Origin: Geobacter sp. AOG2
Lineage (GTDB): Bacteria; Desulfobacterota; Desulfuromonadia; Geobacterales; Pseudopelobacteraceae
Length of the DNA stretch: 64,000 nt
Direction of reading: 5' to 3'
Assembly (NCBI RefSeq): GCF_019972295.1
Contig: NZ_BLJA01000001.1
Coordinates: 3,486,574-3,550,573 of the forward strand
Shown: positions 35,813 to 46,061 of the stretch, piece by piece
Layout of the letters: each line of letters opens with the position of its first letter
How positions within the stretch are numbered: the stretch's first letter is position 1
Translations under genes and position numbers: made by a program
The notes under the pieces: model-generated
The model's input: only the letters and a program-made list of their open reading frames with translations
The model's database searches: none
Told to the model about the DNA's origin: nothing

Positions 35813-36424
35813 ATGTTGACCAAGCTGAACCTGACCGGGCTCGAGAACGCCCTTGACCGCTATCTGAGCTATTGGCACACCGACCCTGCCACCTATGATG
35901 CGCTGGAGATCCCCATCAGCCCCATCGCGCTGGAGTTGGCCTACCGCAACTATCTGTTGTGGCACGAGGAGGACAAGGCGCGGCGCACCGACGTGGACGA
36001 CAGCGCCATTGCCGTCGTCAAACGCGCCATCGACAGGCTCAATCAGCAGCGCAATGATCTGATCGAGAAACTCGACGAGGCGATCCTGACGGAGGTGTCT
36101 GCCGTTGTTCCCGAGCAGGCGGCGGACAGGATCAATTCCGAAACCCCCGGCAGCATCGTGGACCGCATTTCCATTATGTCGCTCAAGATCTATCATATGG
36201 ACGAAGACAGCCGTCGCGAGGATATCGACGACGCCCACCGGCAACGCTCGCTCCACCGCCTGTCCGTGCTGAAACTCCAGCGCTATGACCTGTATGTTGC
36301 CCTCGAGCAACTTCTGGCCGATTATGTGGCGGGCAGGAAGCGGATGAAGCTCTACAAGCAGTTCAAGATGTACAACGACCCGACCTTGAACCCGGAACTG
36401 TACCGGACGCGCAGCCAGGGATGA
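35813..36424 (+). CDS. DUF4254 domain protein
   Basis: A 203-residue, largely helical, charged protein. The segment LAYRNYLLWHEEDKARRTDV (about residues 43-62) followed by AIDRLNQQRNDLIEKLDEAI is what I recall as the DUF4254 signature. There is no signal peptide or membrane segment. GGAAGGGA precedes the ATG. The stop overlaps the next GT9 gene by 4 nt, and DUF4254 genes commonly sit among heptosyltransferase genes, so a role in LPS core assembly or its control is likely. The biochemical function is unknown. Confidence 0.78.
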   Translation: MLTKLNLTGLENALDRYLSYWHTDPATYDALEIPISPIALELAYRNYLLWHEEDKARRTDVDDSAIAVVKRAIDRLNQQRNDLIEKLDEAILTEVSAVVPEQAADRINSETPGSIVDRISIMSLKIYHMDEDSRREDIDDAHRQRSLHRLSVLKLQRYDLYVALEQLLADYVAGRKRMKLYKQFKMYNDPTLNPELYRTRSQG

Positions 36425-37416
36425 AGGTCGCTTTTGTCAGGCTCACCTCGCTGGGGGATATCATCCTCGCCATGGCCGCGTTGCAGGTCGTGCGCCGCCA
36501 CCTGCCGGAGTGCCATATTACCTGGGTTGCCGAGAGGCGTTTTGCCGATATCCTCGATTATAACCCCGACATTCAGCGGATCATCCGGGTTGACCTGAAA
36601 GAACTGAAAAAAAAGAAATCCCTGTCCGCGGTGCGGACCGAGTATCGCCGTCTCGCATCATTCGGCGATTTCGATGTTGTCATCGACCTGCACGGTATGT
36701 TGAAGTCGGCCGTCATAGCCGCTTCCCTGGGCGGCGTCCGGTACGGGTTCGCCCGGCAGATGATCAAGGAACCGTTGGCCGGCCTGTTCTATAACCGCTC
36801 GGTCCCGGTTCCGCTGGACCTCCCCGCGGTGTGCCGCTACACGACCCTTGCCGTCCGGAGTCTCGGCCTGGACTTCCTGCCCGACGAATTGTGCCCCCCA
36901 AAGCCGTACCTGTTCTGGGGAGCTGACGACGGCGCGGCCACGGATGGTTATTTTGCTGCGGACAGGCCCAACATCCTGTTTGTGCCCGAAACCAGCGCAA
37001 GCTACAAAAACTATCCGCCTGAGAAGTTTGCCCGGATCGCGAACCTGTTGCAGGGAAACATCGTCATCTGCCACGGCAACCAGCAGGAGTTCCTGACCGC
37101 TTCCCTGATCGCCGAACGCGCGCCCCATGTCCGGGTCTTGCCCCGCTTGAACCTGAACCAGCTCAAAGCAGCGGTGGGGCGTTGCGATCTCGTCATCGGG
37201 GGGGATTCGGGGCCGACCCACATCGCCTGGGCCTGCGGGGTTCCCTCCGTCACCCTGTTCGGAGCCACACCGGTCTGTATCTGTCCCACCACTAAAAACC
37301 GGGTCATCAAGACCCTCTCCAAGGTCAACCTCCGCAAGCATGACGCCACGGACCATTCGGTCCGCGACATCCCCGAGGATGTGATCGTGGAGCAGGCGCG
37401 GGAACTTCTGGGATGA
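36421..37416 (+). CDS. GT9 heptosyltransferase-family protein
   Basis: A 331-residue GT9 enzyme, the fourth in this cluster. The N-terminus is VAFVRLTSLGDIILAMAALQ, followed by HITWVAERRFADILDYNPD; the donor half has FVPETSASYKNYPPEKFARI and VIGGDSGPTHIAWACGVPSV. The last part (FGATPVCICPTTKNRVIKTL) is shorter than in WaaC/WaaF. It overlaps the DUF4254 gene with ATGA. Resemblance to WaaC is clear, but two better heptosyltransferase I/II candidates already exist, so it probably adds another core sugar. Confidence 0.82.
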   Translation: MKVAFVRLTSLGDIILAMAALQVVRRHLPECHITWVAERRFADILDYNPDIQRIIRVDLKELKKKKSLSAVRTEYRRLASFGDFDVVIDLHGMLKSAVIAASLGGVRYGFARQMIKEPLAGLFYNRSVPVPLDLPAVCRYTTLAVRSLGLDFLPDELCPPKPYLFWGADDGAATDGYFAADRPNILFVPETSASYKNYPPEKFARIANLLQGNIVICHGNQQEFLTASLIAERAPHVRVLPRLNLNQLKAAVGRCDLVIGGDSGPTHIAWACGVPSVTLFGATPVCICPTTKNRVIKTLSKVNLRKHDATDHSVRDIPEDVIVEQARELLG

Positions 37417-37453
37417 CGGGAAGCAAGCATTTCGGCACAAGGAGGATGTACCC

Positions 37454-38224
37454 GTGACACTCCACAGGTTTTCCCGCACCGAACTCCTGCTAGGGCCACA
37501 GGGGCTCGATACGCTTCGCCGGAAACGGGTCATGATCTGCGGCATCGGCGGGGTCGGCAGCTATGCGGCCGAAGCCCTCGGCCGGGCCGGGGTCGGTTCC
37601 ATCACCTTGGTGGATTTCGACGACATCTGCCTGACCAACGTCAACCGCCAGATCCACGCCCTTTCCAGCACAATCGGCGAGCCCAAGGTCAATGTGATGG
37701 CCGGGCGGCTGCGGGACATCAATCCTGATGCCGAAATCGTCCCGGTGAAAGCCTTTTTCTCCGCGGAGAATGCCGCGGAACTGCTGACGCCGCGGCCTGA
37801 CTATGTGCTGGACGCCATCGACCATTTTACCGCCAAGGCCGCCCTGATAACCATCTGCCGCGAACAGGCCATTCCGGTCATCTCCAGCATGGGGGCGGCC
37901 AACAAACTCGACCCCACCAAGATCCACGTGGCGGACATCGCCGCCACCCGCAACTGCCGCATGGCCCGCAGCATGCGCAAGATACTCCGCAAGGCCGGCA
38001 TCCAGAGCGGCGTACAGGTCGTCTACTCAACCGAGGAACACCGGGAACTCAACCCCCAGGCCGCCTTCTGCGGTACGGAATGCATCTGTCCGAACCGGGA
38101 GGAACAGGCCTTCCGTTGCGAGAACCGCCGCGTGATCCTGGGCAGTATCTCCTTCATTCCTTCCATCTTCGGCCTGACCATGGCCGGCGTCGTTGTCAAC
38201 GAACTGCTGAAACAGGAACATTGA
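37454..38224 (+). CDS. tcdA: tRNA threonylcarbamoyladenosine dehydratase TcdA (ThiF/HesA family)
   Basis: A 256-residue E1-like enzyme that uses ATP to cyclise t6A37 in tRNAs to ct6A. The ATP-binding motif is MICGIGGVGSYAAEALGRAG, with the E1 Arg/Asn pair in TNVNRQIHAL. The C-terminal CICPNREE and SISFIPSIFGLTMAGVVVN are typical of TcdA (YgdL/CsdL). GGAGG sits 8 nt before the GTG at 37454. It follows the last glycosyltransferase by 37 nt but is functionally unrelated to it. A sulfur-carrier activating role is the less likely alternative. Confidence 0.9.
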   Translation: MTLHRFSRTELLLGPQGLDTLRRKRVMICGIGGVGSYAAEALGRAGVGSITLVDFDDICLTNVNRQIHALSSTIGEPKVNVMAGRLRDINPDAEIVPVKAFFSAENAAELLTPRPDYVLDAIDHFTAKAALITICREQAIPVISSMGAANKLDPTKIHVADIAATRNCRMARSMRKILRKAGIQSGVQVVYSTEEHRELNPQAAFCGTECICPNREEQAFRCENRRVILGSISFIPSIFGLTMAGVVVNELLKQEH

Positions 38225-38394
38225 CCACGTCCCCCCAAAAGGCCTGCGTCTCCCGCATAGTTAGCTCGTACTCGTCATCCCGGCCCCTTGATGGAGCCCC
38301 TGCCATACCTGCTTTGCCGTGCCTCGGCACCGGCCCGAATATCCCGGAATTGCCTCCCGCGATCAAGCGCGCGGGATACGAAATACTTTTGTAG

Positions 38395-38422
38395 TTGACC
38401 GTTTTGTTTTCCCCGCTATACT
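38395..38422 (+). promoter_or_regulatory. Sigma-70-type promoter for the second ferritin-like gene
   Basis: TTGACC at 38395-38400 and TATACT at 38417-38422 are separated by 16 nt, about 32 nt before the ATG. Both boxes match five of six consensus bases, the best promoter seen in the window. Confidence 0.65.
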
Positions 38423-38453
38423 GTATACACATTTTAGCCACGGGGGAGGGATT

Positions 38454-38951
38454 ATGGGGAGAGAGTTTTCGCTACAGGAAGCCTTGAAGCTGGCCATCAA
38501 GGCCGAAAAGGATAGTATGGACTTCTACCGCAAGGCCGCTTCGGTGGCAAAGAACGAGCGGACCAGAAAGGTGTTCGAGTTGCTGGCCAACGAGGAAGTC
38601 GGCCATCTCAAGTCGTTCTTCGACCATTATAAGGGTGGGGAGTTCGGAGATATAACCAGCTATATGAATTCCCCGGCGGATACGAAGAACCCCACCTACA
38701 TGAAGCTGGAGAAGGCCATCAGCGAAGAGATGGTCGAGCAGAAGGCCCTGGAGCTGGCTCTGGTTGAGGAGAAGGAGTGTATCGGCCAGTACACCCAGTT
38801 TGCAAAGGATATGGTGGACCCGGGGGTGAGGAGCGTTTTCGAGCGGGTGGTCAAGGAAACCCAGGGGCACTACGACCTGATCGAATCCGAGTATGCCCAC
38901 ATCATGGCCATGGTCCACGAGAGCGACCAGGACATCTACGTCCGGGAGTAG
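38454..38951 (+). CDS. Ferritin-like / rubrerythrin-family protein
   Basis: A 165-residue helical protein with ferritin-like diiron ligands: AIKAEKDSMDFYRKA in helix 1, ANEEVGHLKSFF (ExxH) in helix 2, ALVEEKECIGQY in helix 3 and KETQGHYDLIESEY in helix 4. It lacks a rubredoxin domain. CGGGGGAGGG precedes the ATG at 38454 and a promoter lies just upstream, which fixes this start over the longer open frame from 38319. A terminator follows, so it is monocistronic. It is distantly similar to the protein at 1603, and both probably act in iron or oxidative stress handling. Confidence 0.8.
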   Translation: MGREFSLQEALKLAIKAEKDSMDFYRKAASVAKNERTRKVFELLANEEVGHLKSFFDHYKGGEFGDITSYMNSPADTKNPTYMKLEKAISEEMVEQKALELALVEEKECIGQYTQFAKDMVDPGVRSVFERVVKETQGHYDLIESEYAHIMAMVHESDQDIYVRE

Positions 38952-38981
38952 GAACGTTCATATTTTGCTTGATGCAGCGAG

Positions 38982-39014
38982 GGCCTGTCGGGTATAGATA
39001 CCGTCAGGCCTTTT
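38982..39014 (+). terminator. Rho-independent terminator after the ferritin-like gene
   Basis: GGCCTG (38982-38987) pairs with CAGGCC (39005-39010), extended by inner CGGGTAT/ATACCG pairing, and is followed by TTTT. Confidence 0.75.
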
Positions 39015-39039
39015 CATTTTCGTATTGAAAGGAACAGCA

Positions 39040-39357
39040 ATGAACATCAACGTCAACCGAGCGTTGTCGCTTGCCGTCACGCTTGTTTTCGCCGCACCCC
39101 TGTGGGCCGCGCAGGACGGCCCCGCAACGGGCAGCAACCTGGGTAATGTGGTCGGGGGAGACTTCCAGAAGGCCCATGCCGTCATTCAGGCAAAATGCAC
39201 GCTCTGCCACACCGACAAACGGATCGATGCGGCGTTGTCGTCGGGGAAGGACATGATGAAGATCGAGCGGGAGATGGAAAAACGGGGAGCCAAGCTGAAC
39301 GCCAACGAGCGGGAAGTGCTGGGTATCTACTGGAAGCAGAACCCCTTGAAACCTTAG
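39040..39357 (+). CDS. Small periplasmic monoheme c-type cytochrome
   Basis: A 105-residue protein with a cleavable signal peptide (NRALSLAVTLVFAAPLWAAQ) and one heme c motif CTLCH near residue 55. A KDMMKIEREMEKRGAKL helix follows, then LGIYWKQNPL at the end. The size and the single CxxCH point to a small electron carrier in the periplasm, though no Met ligand is obvious in the usual place. AAAGGA precedes the ATG at 39040. The R1 copy B begins at the gene's end. Its redox partner is unknown. Confidence 0.8.
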   Translation: MNINVNRALSLAVTLVFAAPLWAAQDGPATGSNLGNVVGGDFQKAHAVIQAKCTLCHTDKRIDAALSSGKDMMKIEREMEKRGAKLNANEREVLGIYWKQNPLKP

Positions 39358-39358
39358 G

Positions 39359-39515
39359 GGGTTGTTCAAAAACAGCCATCATAGCGCCTATCGGCGTCCC
39401 GCTAAACGGGATGACTACGCTTCGCTCCGTCACCGATAACCATGCTCACGCATAGTTATACGCCGCACGAAAGGGTATTCTGCGGGTGCGACGATCTGAC
39501 TATTTTTGAACACCT
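39359..39515 (-). repeat. R1 palindromic repeat, copy B (diverged)
   Basis: The ends GGTTGTTCAAAAA (39359-39371) and TTTTTGAACACCT (39503-39515) match R1, but one arm has lost two bases and the interior is longer (157 bp) and different from the other copies except for GCGGGTGCGACGATCTGACT at the right. It starts 2 nt after the cytochrome stop, in the gap between convergent genes, and has the same orientation as copies C and E. Confidence 0.75.
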
Positions 39516-39554
39516 GAATTGTTCAGTGGCCTGATGTGACCAAGACACGGCATG

Positions 39555-39598
39555 AAAAAAGCGGCAGGGGATGATCTCCACCTGCCGCTTTTGTTTTC
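39555..39598. terminator. Bidirectional terminator between R1-B and hppA
   Basis: AAAAGCGGCAGG (39557-39568) pairs perfectly with CCTGCCGCTTTT (39581-39592). A-run on the left and T-run on the right allow termination on both strands; on the minus strand it lies just after hppA. Confidence 0.88.
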
Positions 39599-39614
39599 GC
39601 ACGATGCGGGTCTG

Positions 39615-41669
<2,055 letters not shown>

Positions 41670-42117
41670 TCTCTCAATTCCTCCTCATGATATGAATAGC
41701 CGGTAATCAGGCAGTTCTATAGATTGGTTGTTGAAAAACAGCCATCTCGCCGCCATCCTCGAAAGCCCTTTCGTGCGGCGTAGCGCTGCTACGCCTCCTC
41801 AGGACCTTCTGCGGGTGCGACGATCTGACTATTTTTGAACAACCCGGTTTTTTCAACAGCCCATTTATACTCGTCGAAAATCCGCTATAGGGTCGTCGGT
41901 GACGATTTGTCAACAACCCGTTTCAATCTAGATGCAAAAACGAAAAATTGTTAATTGAATCGTGGTCGATTGTCAAGCGTTATTTCCCGCGCCATGTCGC
42001 AGGGTTCCGCTCTTTTTGCCGGTGAGCCCCTCCCGCTTGTCATTGTCCGGACGGCATGATATATAGTGAAAACAGTTTCGTTTGAAAATCACAAGACCAT
42101 CAAAGGAGTATTCCCCG
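41670..42117. other. Divergent intergenic region hppA / cpoB
   Basis: These 448 nt hold R1 copy C and the divergent control regions of hppA (minus) and the lipoprotein gene (plus). The stretch 41920-41970 is AT-rich. No further gene or clear promoter pair was recognised. Confidence 0.5.
41726..41844 (-). repeat. R1 palindromic repeat, copy C (upstream of hppA)
   Basis: GGTTGTTGAAAAA (41726-41738) and TTTTTGAACAACC (41832-41844) form the terminal inverted repeat with one mismatch; the core hairpin is GGCGTAGC-gct-GCTACGCC. In the hppA direction the internal ATG opens a 12-codon frame that stops before hppA. A further TTTTTTCAACAGCCC lies just outside the right end, as also seen beside copies D and E. 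Confidence 0.88.
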
Positions 42118-42948
42118 ATGAAATTCGCGTATTCCCTCCTGTTGGTTGCCATGACCGGACTTGCCGGCTGCGCCACCCAAAGCTCGCTCGACGTGGTTCG
42201 CAGCGATATGGATGCCGTCAAGACCAGGTTGTTTTCCGTGGAAAAGGACCTGGGCGGGGTCCGGGATGAATCCAAGCAAGGCATCGGCTCCGTCGAGAAG
42301 GAGTATAAATCGGACGTCTTGGCGGTCCGTAAACTCTCCGCCGACATCCAGGCATCCATGGACAGCGTCAAATCCGATATCCAGGTACTGAACGGCAAGA
42401 CGGACGATCTGGCCATCTCTGTGAAGAAACCCGCCGACGACCTTGCGCGCTACCGTGAGGATGCGGACAAGCGCATCTTTGCCCTGGAGGACCGGGTCGT
42501 TAAACTCCAGACGGCCATGGATGAACTCACCAAGAAGGTTGCAGACCTGGCCCAGCCGAAAAAGGAAGAACCTCCCACGCCGGAAGCGTTCTATACGAAG
42601 GGGCTGGAGACCTTCAAGGCGGGCGACATGCCCGGCGCGCGTGACATCTTCACCAAATTCCTGGAGCAGTATCCCCAGCACGATCTGGCTGCAAACGCCC
42701 AGTACTGGATCGGCGAGACCTTCTACAACGAAAAAGGGTATGAGCCGGCCATCCTGGCCTATCAGGAGGTGATCAAGCAGTATCCCGGCAAGGACAAGGT
42801 GCCGGCGGCCATGCTCAAACAGGCCATGTGTTTCAGGCTCATAAAGGACGTGAAAAGCGCCAAATATGTGCTGAAGAAGCTGGAAGAAACCTTTCCCAAG
42901 AGTGAAGAGGCAAAGAAAGCCAAGGCGCTGTTGAAAGAGATCAAGTAA
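42118..42948 (+). CDS. CpoB/YbgF-type cell division coordinator lipoprotein
   Basis: A 276-residue protein with a lipoprotein signal (MKFAYSLLLVAMTGLAGC), so it should be lipid-anchored, unlike E. coli CpoB. A coiled coil fills about residues 25-145, followed by TPR repeats that start AFYTKGLETFKAGDMPGARD and continue through QYWIGETFYNEKGYEPAILA, the YbgF C-terminal pattern. In E. coli this protein works with Tol-Pal and PBP1B in envelope constriction. No tol or pal gene is in the window. AAAGGAG precedes the ATG at 42118, which is preferred over 42082. BamD-like TPR lipoprotein is the alternative. Confidence 0.82.
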   Translation: MKFAYSLLLVAMTGLAGCATQSSLDVVRSDMDAVKTRLFSVEKDLGGVRDESKQGIGSVEKEYKSDVLAVRKLSADIQASMDSVKSDIQVLNGKTDDLAISVKKPADDLARYREDADKRIFALEDRVVKLQTAMDELTKKVADLAQPKKEEPPTPEAFYTKGLETFKAGDMPGARDIFTKFLEQYPQHDLAANAQYWIGETFYNEKGYEPAILAYQEVIKQYPGKDKVPAAMLKQAMCFRLIKDVKSAKYVLKKLEETFPKSEEAKKAKALLKEIK

Positions 42949-42980
42949 TAAACGAAGTTCAAGACTGATGGAAACGGAAA

Positions 42981-43008
42981 GGGCGGCCCGCAGGGGCCGC
43001 CCTTTTTT
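42981..43008 (+). terminator. Rho-independent terminator after the CpoB-type gene
   Basis: GGGCGGCCC (42981-42989) pairs with GGGCCGCCC (42994-43002) around GCAG, followed by TTTTTT. Confidence 0.92.
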
Positions 43009-43043
43009 GAGATTGTTCGTAGGTAATTACCGCATGGACCGCG

Positions 43044-43154
43044 CCCGGATTTGCGGCAGATTTGACCTGGCCGATTGAGCAAAACCACAGACGTAGCAGC
43101 GCTACGCCGAGGATTTTGCGATTGAGGCCGGGGCGAAGATGTCGTGAATCCGGG
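43044..43154. repeat. R3 palindromic repeat at the 3' end of hisB
   Basis: CCCGGATT (43044-43051) and AATCCGGG (43147-43154) are perfect inverted ends of a 111-bp unit. Inner arms (GCAAAACC / GGATTTTGC) and the core CGTAGC-agc-GCTACG give a long imperfect palindrome. The core hairpin is the same as in R1, but the outer arms are unrelated. It ends 8 nt from the hisB stop codon. Confidence 0.7.
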
Positions 43155-43162
43155 ATGCGGGG

Positions 43163-43750
43163 CTACAGCACCCCTTTGGTGGACATGACCCCCTGTACCC
43201 GCGGGTCGAGCTGGGTGGCCGTGTCCATGGCCCGCGCCACCGCCTTGAAGCAGGCCTCAATGATGTGGTGCACGTTGTCGCCGTACATTACATTGATGTG
43301 CAGATTAAGACCGCAGTGATTGGCAAAGGCCTGGAAGAATTCCCGCGCCAGCTCCACGTCGAAATCGCCGATCTTTACCTTGGGGAGCCGCACGTTGTAC
43401 ACCAGATAGGGGCGGCCGGAGATGTCCACCGCCACCGCCGCCAGGGTCTCGTCCATGGGAACCGTAGCCTGACCGTAACGCCGGATGCCCTTCTTGTCGC
43501 CCAGGGCCTGCTTGAAGGCCTCGCCCAACACAATGCCGATATCCTCCACCGTATGGTGGAAGTCAATGTCGATATCGCCGCAGGCCTCGATCTTCAGGTC
43601 GAACAGGCCGTGGCGGGCAAACAGGTTCAGCATGTGGTCCAGGAACGGGACCGAGGTGCAGATCGTCGCCTGCCCACTGCCGTCCACCTCCAGCCCCAGC
43701 TTGATCTTGGTCTCCTTGGTGACCCGTTCTATCTCAGCATTTCGTGACAT
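43163..43750 (-). CDS. hisB: Imidazoleglycerol-phosphate dehydratase
   Basis: A 195-residue HisB that dehydrates imidazoleglycerol phosphate to imidazoleacetol phosphate in histidine synthesis. Metal-binding histidine motifs are present: [26 protein letters not shown] and the C-terminal [25 protein letters not shown] precedes the ATG at 43750; the longer frame to 43858 lies in the structured hisC-hisB gap. There is no phosphatase domain, so it is the monofunctional form. No hisH, hisA or hisF follows; the gene ends next to repeat R3. Confidence 0.96.
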   Translation of the reverse strand: MSRNAEIERVTKETKIKLGLEVDGSGQATICTSVPFLDHMLNLFARHGLFDLKIEACGDIDIDFHHTVEDIGIVLGEAFKQALGDKKGIRRYGQATVPMDETLAAVAVDISGRPYLVYNVRLPKVKIGDFDVELAREFFQAFANHCGLNLHINVMYGDNVHHIIEACFKAVARAMDTATQLDPRVQGVMSTKGVL

Positions 43751-43874
43751 ATGGCCTCCCTGTAGCGCCTTTTGGGAAATCCCCCTCCCCCCTGCGGGGG
43801 AGATAGGACTTATGGGATAAATGTGACTTATAAGTCCCATAAGAGACCTATAAGTCACATAAAAACAACGGACT
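43751..43874 (-). promoter_or_regulatory. Structured hisC-hisB spacer with interleaved inverted repeats
   Basis: Three stems lie here: CTCCCCC/GGGGGAG (43785-43791 with 43796-43802), CTTATGGGA/TCCCATAAG (43809-43817 with 43835-43843), and ATGTGACTTATA/TATAAGTCACAT (43821-43832 with 43849-43860). The last two interleave, so they cannot form together as simple hairpins. The spacer would be the 5' leader of hisB within a hisC-hisB transcript. Confidence 0.5.
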
Positions 43875-44927
43875 CTACCCTATCTCCCTGAGCGCCGCCA
43901 GGGTCCGCTCCATCTCTTTGCGGGTGCCGATGGAGATGCGCAGGCCGTGAGCCAGCAGCGGGTCGGACAGCAGGCGCACCAGGATCTTTTTGCCGTACAG
44001 GCCATCGTAGACCCGCTTGCCGTTTTTGTCTGGCGGGGCGGCAAAGACGAAATTGCCTTGGGACGGGATCACGTCGTAACCGATGGCGGTCAATTCCAGG
44101 GTGAACCAGTCCCGTGTCTCGCGGATGCGGGCGCAGCAATCCCGGAAATAGAGCTGGTCGCGCAGGGCTGCCACACAGGCCGCCTGGGCCAGGCGGTCCA
44201 GGTTGTAGTGGTCGCGGATCTTGTCCAGGGCCGTGATGATCTCCGGCCGGGCGATGGCCAGGCCGAGCCGCATGCCGGCCAGGGCGTAGCTCTTGGAAAA
44301 GGTGCGGGTCACCACCACATTGTCGTATTTTTTTACCAACTCCAGCGCCGTGCCGTCGGCAAAGTCGGCATAGGCCTCGTCGATCACCAACAGGCCGTCA
44401 CACCGCCGGGCCAGATCCTCCACGTATGCAATGGGGAACGCAAACCCCAAGGGCGCGTTGGGGGAGGTGAGGAAGAACAGCTTGCCCTCGTAGCGCTCCG
44501 GGAAATCGGCGATGCGGAAATCCGCCGTCAGACCGAAGCACCGGACCCGCGCCCCCTGAATCTCCGCCAGGGTGGCATAGTAGGAATAGGAAGGATGGAC
44601 GAGGGCGATCTCTTCCCCCTCGCCGGCGCAGGCCCGGATCAGGTTGTTGAGCACCTCGTCGGAGCCGTTTGCCATGATGATCCAGGACGGATCGAAGCCG
44701 TACAGTTCGCCGGCCGCTTCGCGCAGCTTTGAACTGGAGGCGCTGGGATAGGTGCGTAGCGAGGCTCCGTCAGCGCCCAGTTCCTCATAGATGGCTTCCA
44801 TGACCTTGGGGGAGGGTGGGTAGGGGTTTTCGTTGGTGTTCAGCTTGATCCACGAGGCCACATCATCCGGCTGGAAGCCGGGGACATAGCCCTTCATGTC
44901 GCGTATGTTTGGTCTGAGCAGGTTCAT
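43875..44927 (-). CDS. hisC: Histidinol-phosphate aminotransferase
   Basis: A 350-residue class II-type aminotransferase that converts imidazoleacetol phosphate to histidinol phosphate. It has [20 protein letters not shown] at the N-terminus, [15 protein letters not shown], the PLP-contact motif in [13 protein letters not shown], and the PLP lysine in [18 protein letters not shown]. The C-terminus [18 protein letters not shown] binds the phosphate. It is followed by hisB on the same strand. Upstream, hemerythrin and two opposite-strand genes separate it from hisD, an unusual break in a his operon. Confidence 0.96.
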   Translation of the reverse strand: MNLLRPNIRDMKGYVPGFQPDDVASWIKLNTNENPYPPSPKVMEAIYEELGADGASLRTYPSASSSKLREAAGELYGFDPSWIIMANGSDEVLNNLIRACAGEGEEIALVHPSYSYYATLAEIQGARVRCFGLTADFRIADFPERYEGKLFFLTSPNAPLGFAFPIAYVEDLARRCDGLLVIDEAYADFADGTALELVKKYDNVVVTRTFSKSYALAGMRLGLAIARPEIITALDKIRDHYNLDRLAQAACVAALRDQLYFRDCCARIRETRDWFTLELTAIGYDVIPSQGNFVFAAPPDKNGKRVYDGLYGKKILVRLLSDPLLAHGLRISIGTRKEMERTLAALREIG

Positions 44928-45049
44928 AATATATGAGGAATATCACGCTTGGGCGTTGTGTTCAAGCCTGAAACGCGACAATGCGCTCACGATGGGCAGG
45001 ATTGGGTATGGTACAATCCCGAAGGCAGGATGGCGGTTGGGCAAAGCTT

Positions 45050-45460
45050 TTAAGCGGTTCCTCGAGAACCCTTCAGATGGGAATATTTTCTGTCTTCCTT
45101 GAGGACGTGATGAATCAGCCACTCTCCCAGCACAATGATCAACTGTTTTGAGGCCTCCAGGTCGTTGTCGTTGTAGCCGCTCCGAATCCTCTCGATGGTT
45201 TGGGTAAACTCCCTGTGCTTGGCAATATGATCGGCAATATCGGGAAAATGCATTTTTTCCAGATACTGTTCTTCCGCCGACAGATGGCATTCCGCAATGG
45301 TCGTCAGCTTGTCGATATTCGGCAGGATGAAGCCTAATGCCGGAGAGTTCATGACGTCATCGTACACGCTGTTGAGGATGTTGAACATCTCCTCGTGATG
45401 ACGGTCCAGTTCCGCTTCATTCACCGAATATTCGGCCCTCCAGCTCAATAATGGCATCAT
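45050..45460 (-). CDS. Bacteriohemerythrin
   Basis: A 136-residue single-domain hemerythrin that binds O2 at a diiron site. The ligands are in order: the first His region LDRHHEEMFNIL, the HxxxE pair in ECHLSAEEQYLEK, AKHREFTQTI and HHVLKEDRKY with the final His and Asp. GAGGTG precedes the ATG at 45460; the adjacent ATG at 45457 is equally possible. In microaerobic or anaerobic bacteria such proteins scavenge or sense oxygen. It lies alone between hisC and the HTH gene and splits the his genes. Confidence 0.93.
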   Translation of the reverse strand: MMPLLSWRAEYSVNEAELDRHHEEMFNILNSVYDDVMNSPALGFILPNIDKLTTIAECHLSAEEQYLEKMHFPDIADHIAKHREFTQTIERIRSGYNDNDLEASKQLIIVLGEWLIHHVLKEDRKYSHLKGSRGTA

Positions 45461-45874
45461 AACACCTCACATCCCGAGGTTTCCGGCACGACTCCTCAAG
45501 ATTCACGTTACGCATACCTTGCAATATGCAAACCAGCGGCCATTTTTAAGAAAACTCTTATTTATTTTACTAGAAATAATAGGCTAGTCAAATAGGTGGG
45601 TTAGAATATGTTTGATCCTATGAATCAAGCAGTTAGCGCTATAAGTTGGAAAAATGGCGTCGTGTTTACGCTATTTGACTGTGGTGCGGATTAGGGGCCT
45701 CGGGCTTTTGACCGGGTGCCATGGCCGGCGTGGCGAAATGCCCCAAACAAACATACGTTACCGGCATTTGCCGCAGAGACGCGGAGAGGGACCAAACAGG
45801 CTGTTCCTCCCGTGTATTATGGCCGGGACATGGTATAATAAAACATATATTATCCCGTGCGAAAGGAGTGAGCC
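45461..45874. other. Intergenic region upstream of the HTH gene
   Basis: These 414 nt separate divergent genes. The left third is AT-rich with TTTATTTTACTAGAAATAAT. A TATAAT box at 45834-45839 lies 36 nt before the HTH start and could be its -10 element; a -35 box is not obvious. No RNA gene or riboswitch was recognised. Confidence 0.45.
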
Positions 45875-46057
45875 ATGTCATTGACCAAAACCTGGTACAC
45901 CGTCGATGAAGCGGCAGCCAAGTTCGGAGTTTCCACCAAACGGCTTCTGGAATGGGTTGAAAATGGGGTGCTCCGTTCCGAAGGTGAGAAGGGCAAGGTG
46001 GTCCGCCTTTATGGCGAGGACATCGAGCGAGAGTTGAATCTCACCCCATCGGTGTGA
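45875..46057 (+). CDS. Small helix-turn-helix (MerR/excisionase-type) DNA-binding protein
   Basis: A 60-residue protein of one winged HTH unit: WYTVDEAAAKFGVSTKRLLE fits the MerR/HTH_17 helix-turn-helix, followed by WVENGVLRSEGEKGKVVRLY as the wing. It resembles the excisionase-like HTH domain proteins common as single-domain genes. AAAGGAG precedes the ATG and TATAAT lies upstream. No integrase is nearby, so it is not clearly an excisionase. A transcriptional role is likely; target unknown. Confidence 0.75.
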   Translation: MSLTKTWYTVDEAAAKFGVSTKRLLEWVENGVLRSEGEKGKVVRLYGEDIERELNLTPSV

Positions 46058-46061
46058 TGCC

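Noticed and set aside
45461..45874. Riboswitch upstream of the HTH gene
   Set aside because: I looked for cyclic-di-GMP and similar riboswitch consensus and found no convincing match.
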